64,000 bases of DNA from Microbacterium suwonense. Lineage in GTDB: Bacteria > Actinomycetota > Actinomycetes > Actinomycetales > Microbacteriaceae. Positions 37,030 to 45,021 of the stretch are shown piece by piece. The notes beneath the pieces are model-generated. The model searched no databases, was not told where the DNA came from, and saw nothing but the letters and a program-made list of their open reading frames with translations. Both the position numbers and the translations under genes were made by a program. The stretch's first letter is position 1, and every line of letters begins with the position of its first letter. Where the stretch lies: contig NZ_AP027728.1 in assembly GCF_030296555.1 (NCBI RefSeq), positions 2,666,001-2,730,000 on the forward strand, given 5' to 3'.

Positions 37030-38064
37030 GTGGCGAAAATGACCGATCGAATTCCCGACGCCACGGGCAGGCCGACCATGAAGGACGTCGCCGCCCGTGC
37101 TGGCGTGGGGTTGTCGACCGTGTCACGCGTGGTGTCTGAGAAGAGCGGGGTCAGCCGCGCCAAACGCAGAGCCGTCGAGCGGGCGATCGCCGAGCTCGGC
37201 TACAGCCGCAACGAGTTCGCGCACACGCTGCGCACCGGATCCGCACGCACCATCGGCGTGGTGGTCACCCGCATCTCCGACCCCTTCTACGCGCAGCTGG
37301 TGTCGACGATCGAGGAGCGCGCGCAGGAGCGCGACCTGCTCGTGCTCGTCGCATCGGCCGGCGACGATCCCGTCGAGGGCGAGCGGGTGCTGCGACGGAT
37401 GCTGACCCGTCGCCTCGACGGGCTCATCGTCGTGGCGCACGAGGAGGCGGACGTCTCCTTCCTCGCAGCCGAGAAGGAGGCCGGGACCAGGATCGTCTTC
37501 GTCGACCGCCCGCCGCGCGGGCTGCATGCCGACCTGATCGCCGTCGACAACGAGCGCGGAGCAGCGGATGCCGTGGCGCACCTGGTGCAGGCGGGCCACC
37601 GCGTGATCGCGTGCCTCGCACACACCTCGGGCCGGTTCACCTCCGAGCGCAGGCAGGCCGGTTTTCGCCAGGGCCTGAGGGATGCCGGGCTGCCGGCGCG
37701 CCCGGAACTGATCGTCGCCGTCGACGACGACGTGGATGCGTGCGTTGAGGCGCTGCGTGAGCTGTGGTCGCTCGACGATCCGCCGACGGCGCTGTTCACC
37801 ACCAACAGCCGCACCACGAAGGCCGTGCTGAAGGCGTTGCGACTGCTGGATGCGCATCCCGCACTGGTGGGTTTCGACGACTTCGATCTGGCCGAGCTGA
37901 TGAATCCGCCGGTGACGACCATCGCGCAGGACCCCTGGGCGATCGGCGATGCCGCTGCCGGGCTGCTGTTCGATCGGATCGCCGGGCTGGCCGGTCCCGA
38001 GCGCCGGATCACGCTGGGCACGCGCCTGATCGTGCGCGGTTCCGGCGAGCTGCCGCCGGGCTGA
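37030..38064 (+). CDS. LacI-family transcriptional regulator
   Basis: 344 residues. Helix-turn-helix with hinge MKDVAARAGVGLSTVSRVVS at about 17-36, then a periplasmic-binding-protein-like sugar domain (IGVVVTRISDPFYAQLV, FVDRPP, VGFDDFDLAELMNPPVTTIAQDP). The GTG at 37030 or the ATG at 37039 is the start. It is followed by a sugar ABC importer with the same operator motif (38109-38122), so it is the local repressor. The inducer is probably the imported sugar. Confidence 0.92.
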   Translation: MAKMTDRIPDATGRPTMKDVAARAGVGLSTVSRVVSEKSGVSRAKRRAVERAIAELGYSRNEFAHTLRTGSARTIGVVVTRISDPFYAQLVSTIEERAQERDLLVLVASAGDDPVEGERVLRRMLTRRLDGLIVVAHEEADVSFLAAEKEAGTRIVFVDRPPRGLHADLIAVDNERGAADAVAHLVQAGHRVIACLAHTSGRFTSERRQAGFRQGLRDAGLPARPELIVAVDDDVDACVEALRELWSLDDPPTALFTTNSRTTKAVLKALRLLDAHPALVGFDDFDLAELMNPPVTTIAQDPWAIGDAAAGLLFDRIAGLAGPERRITLGTRLIVRGSGELPPG

Positions 38065-38108
38065 CCGGCGTGGGCGTTATCGGGTTGTGACTCCGCTCCG
38101 CTTGCGTT

Positions 38109-38122
38109 TGGCAACGTTTTCA
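38109..38122. promoter_or_regulatory. LacI-family operator in front of the sugar ABC operon
   Basis: TGGCAACGTTTTCA, 57-70 bases before the lipoprotein ATG. It shares 13 bases with the site at 37000-37013. Confidence 0.75.
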
Positions 38123-38178
38123 TATTCCATGGCATGAGGTCCGCGAAAGGCGGCCTTCTTCATCCAACGGAGGATCAC

Positions 38179-39477
38179 ATGCGCAAAGCACTCGCCGCAG
38201 TAGCGGGTCTGAGTATCGCTGCTCTCGCGCTCGCCGGCTGCTCCAGCAGCAACGGGGACAACGGCAACAGCGGAGACAACGGCGGATCGGACGACGCCAG
38301 CGAAGTCGAGGTGTTCACCTGGTGGGCATCCGGCTCCGAGAAGACCGGTCTCGACGCCCTCGTCAAGGTGTTCGGGGAGCAGTACCCCGACACGAAGTTC
38401 GTCAACGCCGCCGTCGCCGGCGGTGCCGGCTCGAACGCGAAGAACGCACTCGCGTCGCGTCTGAAGGCCAACAACCCGCCGGACTCGTTCCAGGCGCACG
38501 CCGGTGCCGAGCTCACCGACTACATCGAGGCCGAAAAGATCGAAGACCTCAGCTCTTTCTACGAGGAGAACGGTCTGAACGACGTGTTCCCGTCGACGCT
38601 GATCGACCGCCTCACGGTGGACGGCAAGATCTACTCGGTGCCGAGCAACATCCACCGCGCCAACGTCGTGTGGGTCAACAGCGACCTGCTGACAAAGGCC
38701 GGCATCGACCCGAAGACCGCGCCCGCCGACATCGACGCGTGGCTGGCCGACATGAAGAAGCTGAAGGATGCCGGTGTCGAGACGCCGCTGTCCGTCGCGA
38801 CCGACTGGACGCAGGTGCAGCTGTTCGAGAACGTGCTGCTCGCCGACCTCGGCGCCGAGGGCTACCAGGGTCTGTGGGACGGCTCCACGAAGTTCGATGA
38901 CGCCAAGGTCACCAAGGCCATCGACGACTACACGAAGCTGCTCTCGTACGCCAACACCGACGGCACGGGCCAGGACTGGCCGGTCGCGACCGACATGGTC
39001 ATCGACGGCACGGCCGCCTACAACGTGATGGGCGACTGGGCTCTGGCGGAGTTCGACGCCAAGGGCAAGACCTACGGCACCGACTACACCACCTGGCCGA
39101 CCCCGGGCACCGAGGGCACGTTCGACTTCCTCGCTGACTCGTTCACTCTGCCGGTGGGCGCCCCGCACGCCGGTGGTGCGAAGAACTGGCTGAAGACGAT
39201 CAGCTCGGCCGACGGTCAGAAGGCGTTCAACCTCGCCAAGGGTTCGATCCCGGCCCGCACCGACGCCGATTCCGCCGACTACCCCGAGTACCAGCAGGGT
39301 GCGATGGCCTCGTTCGCCGAGGACACCGTGGTCAGCTCGCTGGCGCACGGTGCTGCGGTGAAGGTGTCGTGGCTGAACGACATCACCTCGGCGATCGGAC
39401 AGTTCGTCTCCACCAAGGATGGCGCTGTGCTGCAGGACGCGCTCGTCCAGGCACAGACCAAGGGTCTGGGCAACTGA
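38179..39477 (+). CDS. Sugar ABC transporter substrate-binding lipoprotein
   Basis: 432 residues. Lipobox LALAGC (Cys about 22), then a Gly/Asn/Ser/Asp linker (SSSNGDNGNSGDNGG), and a family-1 solute-binding fold (FTWWASGSEKTGLDALVKVF, IYSVPSNIHRANVVWVN, GTAAYNVMGDW). It most resembles the glucose/mannose-type binding proteins (GtsA-like). ACGGAGGATCAC fixes the ATG at 38179. It heads a three-gene importer operon. The energy subunit is missing and is probably a shared MsiK-type ATPase elsewhere. Confidence 0.9.
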   Translation: MRKALAAVAGLSIAALALAGCSSSNGDNGNSGDNGGSDDASEVEVFTWWASGSEKTGLDALVKVFGEQYPDTKFVNAAVAGGAGSNAKNALASRLKANNPPDSFQAHAGAELTDYIEAEKIEDLSSFYEENGLNDVFPSTLIDRLTVDGKIYSVPSNIHRANVVWVNSDLLTKAGIDPKTAPADIDAWLADMKKLKDAGVETPLSVATDWTQVQLFENVLLADLGAEGYQGLWDGSTKFDDAKVTKAIDDYTKLLSYANTDGTGQDWPVATDMVIDGTAAYNVMGDWALAEFDAKGKTYGTDYTTWPTPGTEGTFDFLADSFTLPVGAPHAGGAKNWLKTISSADGQKAFNLAKGSIPARTDADSADYPEYQQGAMASFAEDTVVSSLAHGAAVKVSWLNDITSAIGQFVSTKDGAVLQDALVQAQTKGLGN

Positions 39478-39498
39478 GACCAGGGGTCTGGGCAACCG
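39455..39498. repeat. 22-bp tandem duplication at the lipoprotein 3' end
   Basis: AGACCAAGGGTCTGGGCAAC and the bases after it (39455-39476) are repeated immediately at 39477-39498 with two changes. The first copy encodes the last residues; the second is beyond the stop. It resembles the 3'-end duplication at 11038-11077. Confidence 0.65.
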
Positions 39499-39527
39499 GA
39501 CCGCGATCCGAGTAGCATCCGTTTCAC

Positions 39528-39559
39528 GCGCGGGGCGACGCAGCAGCGCCGCCCCGCGC
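39528..39559 (+). promoter_or_regulatory. Intercistronic stem-loop between binding protein and permease
   Basis: GCGCGGGGCG (39528-39537) pairs perfectly with CGCCCCGCGC (39550-39559). Such hairpins between importer genes usually protect the upstream mRNA or reduce read-through, so the binding protein is made in excess over the permeases. Confidence 0.65.
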
Positions 39560-39585
39560 ACATCCCCGTCTGAAGGAGGACGCCG

Positions 39586-40476
39586 ATGCGCAAAGGCATC
39601 CGCAACTGGGGGCCACCACTGCTGCTGATCTCGCCGACGGTGGTGCTGCTGGGCATCTTCGTCTACGTGATGATCGGCGTGAACTTCTCCACGGCCATGA
39701 CCAAGGACTCCGCGCTCACCGCATCCGAGTTCGTCGGCCTGCAGAACTTCGCCGACCTGCTCACCGAGCCGCGATTCCTGCATTCGCTGGCCAACCTGGG
39801 CATCTTCACGCTGTTCTTCATGGTCGGCACCATGCTGTTCGGCTTCCTGTGGGCGTGGATGCTCGACAAGGGCGTGACCGCCGAGGGCGTGTTCCGCTCG
39901 ATCTACCTCTTCCCGATGGCGGTGTCGTTCGTGGCATCCGGTGTCGTCTGGCGCTGGCTGCTCAGCTCTGCGCAGGGCGACCGCGCCTCGGGGCTGAACC
40001 GGCTGCTGCAGTCCGTCGGACTCGGCGGCCTGCAGAACGACTGGTACAACCAGCCGCTGTGGGGCATGGCCGCCATGGCGATGCCCGCCGTCTGGCAGCT
40101 CGCCGGCTATGTGATGGCTCTGTTCCTCTCCGGCTTCCGCGGCATCCCCGAGGAGCTGCGCGAGGCGGCCCGCATGGACGGCGCCAGCGAGTGGAAGCTG
40201 TACCGGCATGTGATCTTCCCGCAGTTGAGCCCAGTCGCGCTGTCGGCCCTCGTGATCGCCGCGCACATGTCGCTGAAGGTGTTCGACCTGATCATGGCCG
40301 TCACCGGCCCGGTGTACATCACCGAGGTCCCCGCGACCTACATGTGGACCGCGCTCACCGGCGGTGAGTACGGCAAGGCATCCGCCATCGCTACCATCCT
40401 GCTGCTGCTGGTGTGCATCTTCATCGTGCCGTACCTGATCTCCACGGCCCGCGCCGAGAGGAGGGCACGCAAGTGA
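39586..40476 (+). CDS. Sugar ABC permease, MalF-type
   Basis: 296 residues, six transmembrane helices. The EAA loop reads ELREAARMDGASEWKLYRHV (about residue 200). The short N-terminus begins right before the first helix. AAGGAGG 7 bases before the ATG. It forms the channel together with the next gene. The stop overlaps the next GTG (GTGA). Confidence 0.92.
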   Translation: MRKGIRNWGPPLLLISPTVVLLGIFVYVMIGVNFSTAMTKDSALTASEFVGLQNFADLLTEPRFLHSLANLGIFTLFFMVGTMLFGFLWAWMLDKGVTAEGVFRSIYLFPMAVSFVASGVVWRWLLSSAQGDRASGLNRLLQSVGLGGLQNDWYNQPLWGMAAMAMPAVWQLAGYVMALFLSGFRGIPEELREAARMDGASEWKLYRHVIFPQLSPVALSALVIAAHMSLKVFDLIMAVTGPVYITEVPATYMWTALTGGEYGKASAIATILLLLVCIFIVPYLISTARAERRARK

Positions 40477-41390
40477 CCGTCGCAACCGGAATCGAGCGCC
40501 GCGCCACTACCGGCGGAAACATCCCCACCGCGCATCGCACGCGCGCGCGGATCGGCCGCACCACCAAGTACGTGCTGCTGCTGCTGTTCGTCGTGATCGT
40601 GCTGATGCCCGTGTACGTGCTGGTCGTCACGAGCCTGAAACCGCCGTCGGACGTCAGCGCGGTCACCTCCTGGACGTGGCCGTCGCTGTGGCCGTGGCAG
40701 GCGGATGCCGACGGAGCCACCGGCTTCGGCAACTGGGCGACCGCGTGGGAGGCGCTTGCCGCGCCGCTGGGACGCACCTTCCTGCTGGCGATCCCCGCCG
40801 CCATCATCTCGGCCATGCTCGGCTCGATGAACGGCTTCGTGCTCTCGCGGTGGAAGTTCCCCTACGCGAACATCGTGTTCACGCTGATCCTGTTCGGCAT
40901 GTTCATCCCGTACCAGGCGATCATGGTGCCGCTGGTGCAGATGAAGACGACCCTCGGACTGCCCAGCAGCATCGTCACACTGCTGATGGTGCACATCATC
41001 TACGGCCTGCCGATCTGTACGCTGATCTTCCGCAACTACTACGAGGGCGTTCCCGAGGAGCTGATGGAGGCGTCCCGCGTGGACGGCGCCGGCATGCTCG
41101 GCTCGTACTGGCGCATCATCCTGCCGCTGTCGCTGCCCGGGTTCGTCGTGACGATCATCTGGCAGTTCACCTCGGCCTGGAACGACTACCTGTTCGCGCT
41201 GTTCCTCTCGGATGCCAACCAGGGGCCGGTCTCACTGTCGCTGGTGAACCTGTCGCAGGGCGCGCAGCTGTCGAACTACGGCGCCTCGATGGCCGGTGCG
41301 CTGATCGCGTCGATCCCGACGCTGGTGGTCTACATTCTGCTGGGCAAGTACTTCATCGGCGGTCTGATGAGCGGTTCGGTCAAGTCCTGA
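40473..41390 (+). CDS. Sugar ABC permease, MalG-type
   Basis: 305 residues, six helices (the first YVLLLLFVVIVLMPVYVLVV). EAA loop EELMEASRVDGAGMLGSYWR. GTG start overlaps the previous stop (GTGA), with GAGAGGAGGG upstream, so translation is coupled. It completes the importer whose binding protein is at 38179-39477. Confidence 0.92.
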   Translation: MTVATGIERRATTGGNIPTAHRTRARIGRTTKYVLLLLFVVIVLMPVYVLVVTSLKPPSDVSAVTSWTWPSLWPWQADADGATGFGNWATAWEALAAPLGRTFLLAIPAAIISAMLGSMNGFVLSRWKFPYANIVFTLILFGMFIPYQAIMVPLVQMKTTLGLPSSIVTLLMVHIIYGLPICTLIFRNYYEGVPEELMEASRVDGAGMLGSYWRIILPLSLPGFVVTIIWQFTSAWNDYLFALFLSDANQGPVSLSLVNLSQGAQLSNYGASMAGALIASIPTLVVYILLGKYFIGGLMSGSVKS

Positions 41391-41417
41391 CCCCGCAGTG
41401 ATGAAGGCAGCCGCGCG

Positions 41418-41585
41418 TCAGCGCCGAGGGCCCTTGGGGCGATCATCGTCATCGTCCCAGGGGCCTTCGTACCATTCCCCGCGGTTGTCGCGCTTGCGCG
41501 GCTTGAGCAGCTGGATGGTGAGCAGGGTCAGCGCCGACAGGCCGATGACGACCATCACCAAGAAGAGCGTGTCCTGCTGAGTCAT
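41418..41585 (-). CDS. 55-residue single-helix membrane protein coupled to mntR
   Basis: MTQQDTLFLVMVVIGLSALT starts an N-terminal membrane helix (about 7-25). A basic segment (KPRKRDNRGEW) and a very acidic tail (WDDDDDRPKG) follow. The ATG overlaps the mntR stop (ATGA), so it is translated with it. Homologues of this size are common in Microbacterium but unnamed as far as I know. The link to manganese control is positional only. Confidence 0.65.
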   Translation of the reverse strand: MTQQDTLFLVMVVIGLSALTLLTIQLLKPRKRDNRGEWYEGPWDDDDDRPKGPRR

Positions 41586-42244
41586 CGTGCTCCTTCCGTA
41601 TCGGGATGCTCGGAACCCGTCAGCCAGATCGCTTCGGCGGCGCCGTCGGGCAGGGCGACCGGGGTGCCGTCGAGCAGCACGCCCTCACCGGTCGTCGTGA
41701 GCAGGTGCCCGACGCCGACGCCGGCATCCTCCAGCGCCTGGAGCAGTTCGGGGTCGCGGTCGCTCACCCGCAGCACCCGGCCCGCATGACCCTCGGGCGC
41801 GTCGGCAAGCAGCACGAACGGCTCGCGCTCGACATGCCCGTCGGCATCCGGAATCGCATCGCCGTGCGGATCGAAGCGAGGCCGACCCAGCCGCTCGTCG
41901 ATGGCGCCCAGCAGGCGGTCGCTGATGGTGTGCTCGAGCACTTCGGCCTCGTCGTGCACCTCGTGCCAGGAGTAGCCGAACTCGCGCACCAGCCACGTCT
42001 CGATCAGCCGATGCCGGCGCACCATCTGCAGGGCGCGCTCGCGACCGGCATCCGTCAGCCGCACTGCGCCATACGGCTGGTGCGAGACGAGTCCCGCGGC
42101 GGCGAGCTTCTTCACCATCTCCGTGACGCTGGACGGCGCGATGCCCAGTGCGGCGGCGAGCTGCGAGGGGGTGATCGGGGCGTCTTGCCACTCGGTGTGC
42201 GCGTACACCGTCTTCAGATAGTCGTCGAACGCGGGGGAGTTCAT
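41582..42244 (-). CDS. mntR: MntR, DtxR-family manganese repressor
   Basis: 220 residues: winged helix (SQLAAALGIAPSSVTEMVKK), dimerisation domain, C-terminal SH3-like domain. In FDDYLKTVY an Asp stands where DtxR has its metal Met10, and in VHDEAEVLEH a Glu stands where DtxR has Cys102. Asp and Glu at these places mark Mn2+-selective MntR rather than iron-sensing DtxR/IdeR. The ATG is at 42244. It is downstream of mntH on the same strand, whose start is covered by a long inverted repeat (43910-43952). Confidence 0.88.
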   Translation of the reverse strand: MNSPAFDDYLKTVYAHTEWQDAPITPSQLAAALGIAPSSVTEMVKKLAAAGLVSHQPYGAVRLTDAGRERALQMVRRHRLIETWLVREFGYSWHEVHDEAEVLEHTISDRLLGAIDERLGRPRFDPHGDAIPDADGHVEREPFVLLADAPEGHAGRVLRVSDRDPELLQALEDAGVGVGHLLTTTGEGVLLDGTPVALPDGAAEAIWLTGSEHPDTEGAR

Positions 42245-42245
42245 G

Positions 42246-42572
42246 TCAGGACCCCAGGGCGGCCAGCACAGTGAAGGCCGCATTGCCGGCGAAGAACAGG
42301 ATCGCGAAGCCCGCGAGGGCGGCGAGCAGCGAGAGGCGCCCGTCGTAGTCCTTGACACTGCGGGTGCCGATGGCGCGCGCACGGAACGCGAAGAACAGCG
42401 TCATGGCTCCCAGCCCCAGTTGCACCCACGGACCGCCCTGCGGCAGCAGCTTCGGCCAGATGATCAGGATGCCCCCGAGCGCACCGGCAGCGAGTGCGAA
42501 CCAGGTGCTCAGGCGCATCGCACGACGTGCCTCGGAGTCGTCGCGGCGCTTGTCAGCGGGGGCGGAGGGCAT
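42246..42572 (-). CDS. Small three-helix membrane protein
   Basis: 108 residues: a charged N-terminus (DKRRDDSEARRAMR) and three helices (WFALAAGALGGILIIWP, WVQLGLGAMTLFFAFRA, LSLLAALAGFAILFFAG). TAGGCT lies 6 bases before the ATG (leaderless). It ends one base before mntR starts, so mntR may be read from its promoter. The function is unknown. Confidence 0.7.
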   Translation of the reverse strand: MPSAPADKRRDDSEARRAMRLSTWFALAAGALGGILIIWPKLLPQGGPWVQLGLGAMTLFFAFRARAIGTRSVKDYDGRLSLLAALAGFAILFFAGNAAFTVLAALGS

Positions 42573-42589
42573 GGTTCGAGCCTACCTTC

Positions 42590-42653
42590 CGCTCCCGTCG
42601 CAGAAACCGTCGGCGGGTCGCCTCGGAAAGCGACGGAAAGTGCGACGGGAGCG
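42590..42653. repeat. Palindromic element, family 1, copy 2
   Basis: CGCTCCCGTCGCA at the left (42590-42602) pairs with TGCGACGGGAGCG at the right (42641-42653). An inner CCGTCG/CGACGG pair is separated from it by four unpaired bases on each side. The right arm reads CTCCCGTCGCACTTTCCGTC in reverse, identical to the arm at 32818-32838. It lies between the mntH stop and the next gene's promoter. Confidence 0.7.
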
Positions 42654-42655
42654 AG

Positions 42656-43918
42656 TCAGCCGGTCAGGATGAGCCACAGCAGCACGGCGTTGAGCACGAT
42701 GATCAGCACCGAGAACAGGATGCCCAGCACGGTCGTGGCGCGTCGGTTCGCGTGCGCGCCGAGGGTGCGGCGCTGCGCGGTGAGGGCGACGAGCGGGATG
42801 AGCGCGAACGGGATGCCGAAGGACAGCACCACCTGACTGAGCACGAGTGCGAGTGTGGGATCGAAGCCGATGCCGAGGATCACGAGCGCGGGGATCAGCG
42901 TCACGAGGCGACGGGCGAGCAGCGGGACCCGGATCGTGAGCAGGCCGTGCATGATCTCGGCGCCCGCGTAGGCGCCGACCGAGGTCGAGGCGAGCCCGGA
43001 TGCCAGCAGCCCCACGGCGAACAGCGTGCCGATCAGGACGCCGAGGTTCGCGGTGATCGCCGTGTACGCGCCCTCCAGGGAGTCGGTGCCGTCGGCGCCG
43101 GCGAGGTTCGCGGCGGCCAGCAGCAGCATCGCGAGGTTCACGGAGCCGGCGATGACCATCGCGATCGTCACGTCCCAGCGCGTGGCGGTGAGCAGGGTGC
43201 GGATCGATGGTCGACGCGAGCCCATCGCCGAGCCGAAGCGGTCGCGGGTGAGGGCGCTGTGCGCATAGATGGCGTGCGGCATGATGGTCGCGCCGAGGAT
43301 CGATGCCGCCAGCAGCACGGAGCCGCTGTCGGCGAAGCGCGGCAGCATTCCGCCCAGAACTCCCGCGGGGTCGGGCGGGGCGACGAACAGCCCGGCGATG
43401 AAGCCGATCACGATCGTCGCCATCAGTCCGATGATGACGAACTCGAAATGCCGCGGCCCGCGCCGCGAGTGCACGGCGAGCAGGGCGATCGAGACGGCAC
43501 CGGTGATCAGCCCGCCGTATATCAGGGGAATGCCGAACAGCAGGTTCAGTGCGACCGCGCCGCCCAGCACCTCGGCGATGTCGGTGGTCATCGCGACGAG
43601 CTCGGCCTGCAGCCAGTACGCCCGCCGTGCCCAGCGACTGCGGATGCGCGCGCCGAGCAGCTCCGGCAGGCTCTGCCCCGTGACCACGCCGAGCTTGGCG
43701 GAGAGGTACTGGATGAGCCACGCCATTGCGTTGCCGGCGAGCACCACCCACACCAGCAGGTACCCGTAGCGCGCCCCTGCGGTCATGTTGCTCGCGACAT
43801 TGCCCGGATCGAGGTAGGCGACGCCGGCCACCATCGCCGGACCGAGCAGCCACAGCCGCCGCACGCGCGGCGCCGTCGTCACCGTGTTCGCATCAGGGGT
43901 GAAAGCAGATTTAGGCAC
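42656..43918 (-). CDS. mntH: NRAMP-family manganese transporter MntH
   Basis: Proton-coupled Mn2+ importer, 420 residues, eleven helices. TM1 metal motif DPGNVASNM (the DPGN family signature), TM6 metal motif ATIMPHAIYAHS (MPH), and a transport signature after TM8. The start is a GTG at 43918, directly under the MntR box (43910-43952), which would block its promoter when Mn2+ is ample. The gene belongs with mntR (41582-42244). Confidence 0.93.
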   Translation of the reverse strand: MPKSAFTPDANTVTTAPRVRRLWLLGPAMVAGVAYLDPGNVASNMTAGARYGYLLVWVVLAGNAMAWLIQYLSAKLGVVTGQSLPELLGARIRSRWARRAYWLQAELVAMTTDIAEVLGGAVALNLLFGIPLIYGGLITGAVSIALLAVHSRRGPRHFEFVIIGLMATIVIGFIAGLFVAPPDPAGVLGGMLPRFADSGSVLLAASILGATIMPHAIYAHSALTRDRFGSAMGSRRPSIRTLLTATRWDVTIAMVIAGSVNLAMLLLAAANLAGADGTDSLEGAYTAITANLGVLIGTLFAVGLLASGLASTSVGAYAGAEIMHGLLTIRVPLLARRLVTLIPALVILGIGFDPTLALVLSQVVLSFGIPFALIPLVALTAQRRTLGAHANRRATTVLGILFSVLIIVLNAVLLWLILTG

Positions 43919-43952
43919 ACCGAAACCATAGCAATCTTTCGGTCTACCTAAA
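43910..43952. promoter_or_regulatory. MntR box over the mntH start
   Basis: TTTAGGCACACCGAAA (43910-43925) and TTTCGGTCTACCTAAA (43937-43952) form an inverted repeat with 13 of 16 matches and an 11-base spacer. It covers the mntH start codon and promoter. The partner is inferred from the MntR gene in the same cluster. The site is AT-rich relative to its surroundings. Confidence 0.75.
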
Positions 43953-43989
43953 AGAGATGGATGGCTGCGGCAGGGATACGCTGAGGAGG

Positions 43990-44618
43990 ATGGACGAGCA
44001 CGCCTCCGAGGGGACACCTGAGCGCACGACCCACGGGGTGGGGCCCTGGCAGGGGAGTGGCCGAGCGGGGCGCACTACGACCGCGAGCTCCTCGAGCACG
44101 GAGACACCCGCAACGTCATCGATCGCTACCGGTACTGGCGGATGGATGCCATCATCGCCGACCTCGACACCCAGCGGCATCCCTTCCACGTCGCGATCGA
44201 GAACTGGCAGCACGACATGAACATCGGCTCCATCGTGCGCAGCGCCAACGCCTTCCTTGCCGACACCGTGCACATCATCGGCCGGCGCCGGTGGAACAGG
44301 CGCGGTGCGATGGTCACCGATCGGTATCAGCACGTCGTGCACCACCCGGATGTGGAGACGTTCACCGCGTGGGCGGCGGAGGCCGGCATCCCGATCATCG
44401 CCGTCGACAACGTCGGCGAGGCGGTTCCCGTCGATCGCGCCGACCTGCCCGAGCGCTGCGTGCTGCTGTTCGGACAGGAGGGGCCCGGGCTGTCGGAGGA
44501 GGCGCTCTCCTCCGCATCCGGCCACGTCGAGATCACTCAGTACGGCTCGACCCGCTCGATCAACGCCAGCGCCGCGGCCGCCGTCGTGATGTACGAATGG
44601 TGCCGCCGGTACGCCTGA
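43990..44618 (+). pseudogene. SpoU/TrmH-family RNA 2'-O-methyltransferase (frameshifted; probably intact)
   Basis: 209 residues after repair. SAM-dependent knotted methyltransferase: motif 1 DMNIGSIVRSANAF, motif 2 VLLFGQEGPGLSEEAL, motif 3 YGSTRSINASAAAAVVMYEW. It modifies ribose in tRNA or rRNA; the exact target is unknown. The frame breaks in the N-terminal part at the G-run 44052-44055; one more G gives QGEWPSGAHYDRELL. The ATG at 43990 is used; 43957 is an alternative. Confidence 0.88.
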
Positions 44619-44648
44619 CCGGGTTGCGGATGGCCGGATGCCGCGCGC

Positions 44649-44840
44649 TCAGTCGCGCTGGATGCCGAAAGAGTGCTTCATCAGCGCGTTGACGTCGCTG
44701 TCGAGGCGATCGAGGCGGCGGTGCACACCCTGTATCTCAGCGCGGATGATCCGCACGAACATCGTGGACATCAGCGTCATCATGCCGAACAGGCCGGTGG
44801 CGAAGACGCCGATCAGCGTCCAGACCTGCGGTTCCGTCAT
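44649..44840 (-). CDS. 63-residue single-helix membrane protein
   Basis: MTEPQVWTLIGVFATGLFGM begins an N-terminal membrane helix (about 6-30). A basic amphipathic coiled coil follows (IIRAEIQGVHRRLDRLDSDV). AAGGGGTG lies 9 bases before the ATG at 44840. The layout resembles small membrane-anchored coiled-coil proteins of unknown function. It converges with the methyltransferase gene, 30 bases apart. Confidence 0.6.
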   Translation of the reverse strand: MTEPQVWTLIGVFATGLFGMMTLMSTMFVRIIRAEIQGVHRRLDRLDSDVNALMKHSFGIQRD

Positions 44841-45021
44841 CGTCAGCACCCCTTCATCATCGCCCGTTTCGCTCGACGATGCCAGGGTTCGTCGAGCCGC
44901 GCGGGCGCCGGCCCACGATCTGTGGACAACTCGTTCAGAAGCCGAAATGTGCAGGAAGAGTGGTTCACTTGAAACCCAGTCTCGCGTACACTGGCTCTCG
45001 GTCTCAAAGAAGGAGCGCACC

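Noticed and set aside
38077..40485. An 802-codon open frame antisense to the LacI-controlled importer genes
   Set aside because: It mirrors well-conserved genes on the other strand, is low in complexity (His, Arg, Gly, Gln-rich), has no ribosome site, and such frames are expected in 70% GC DNA.
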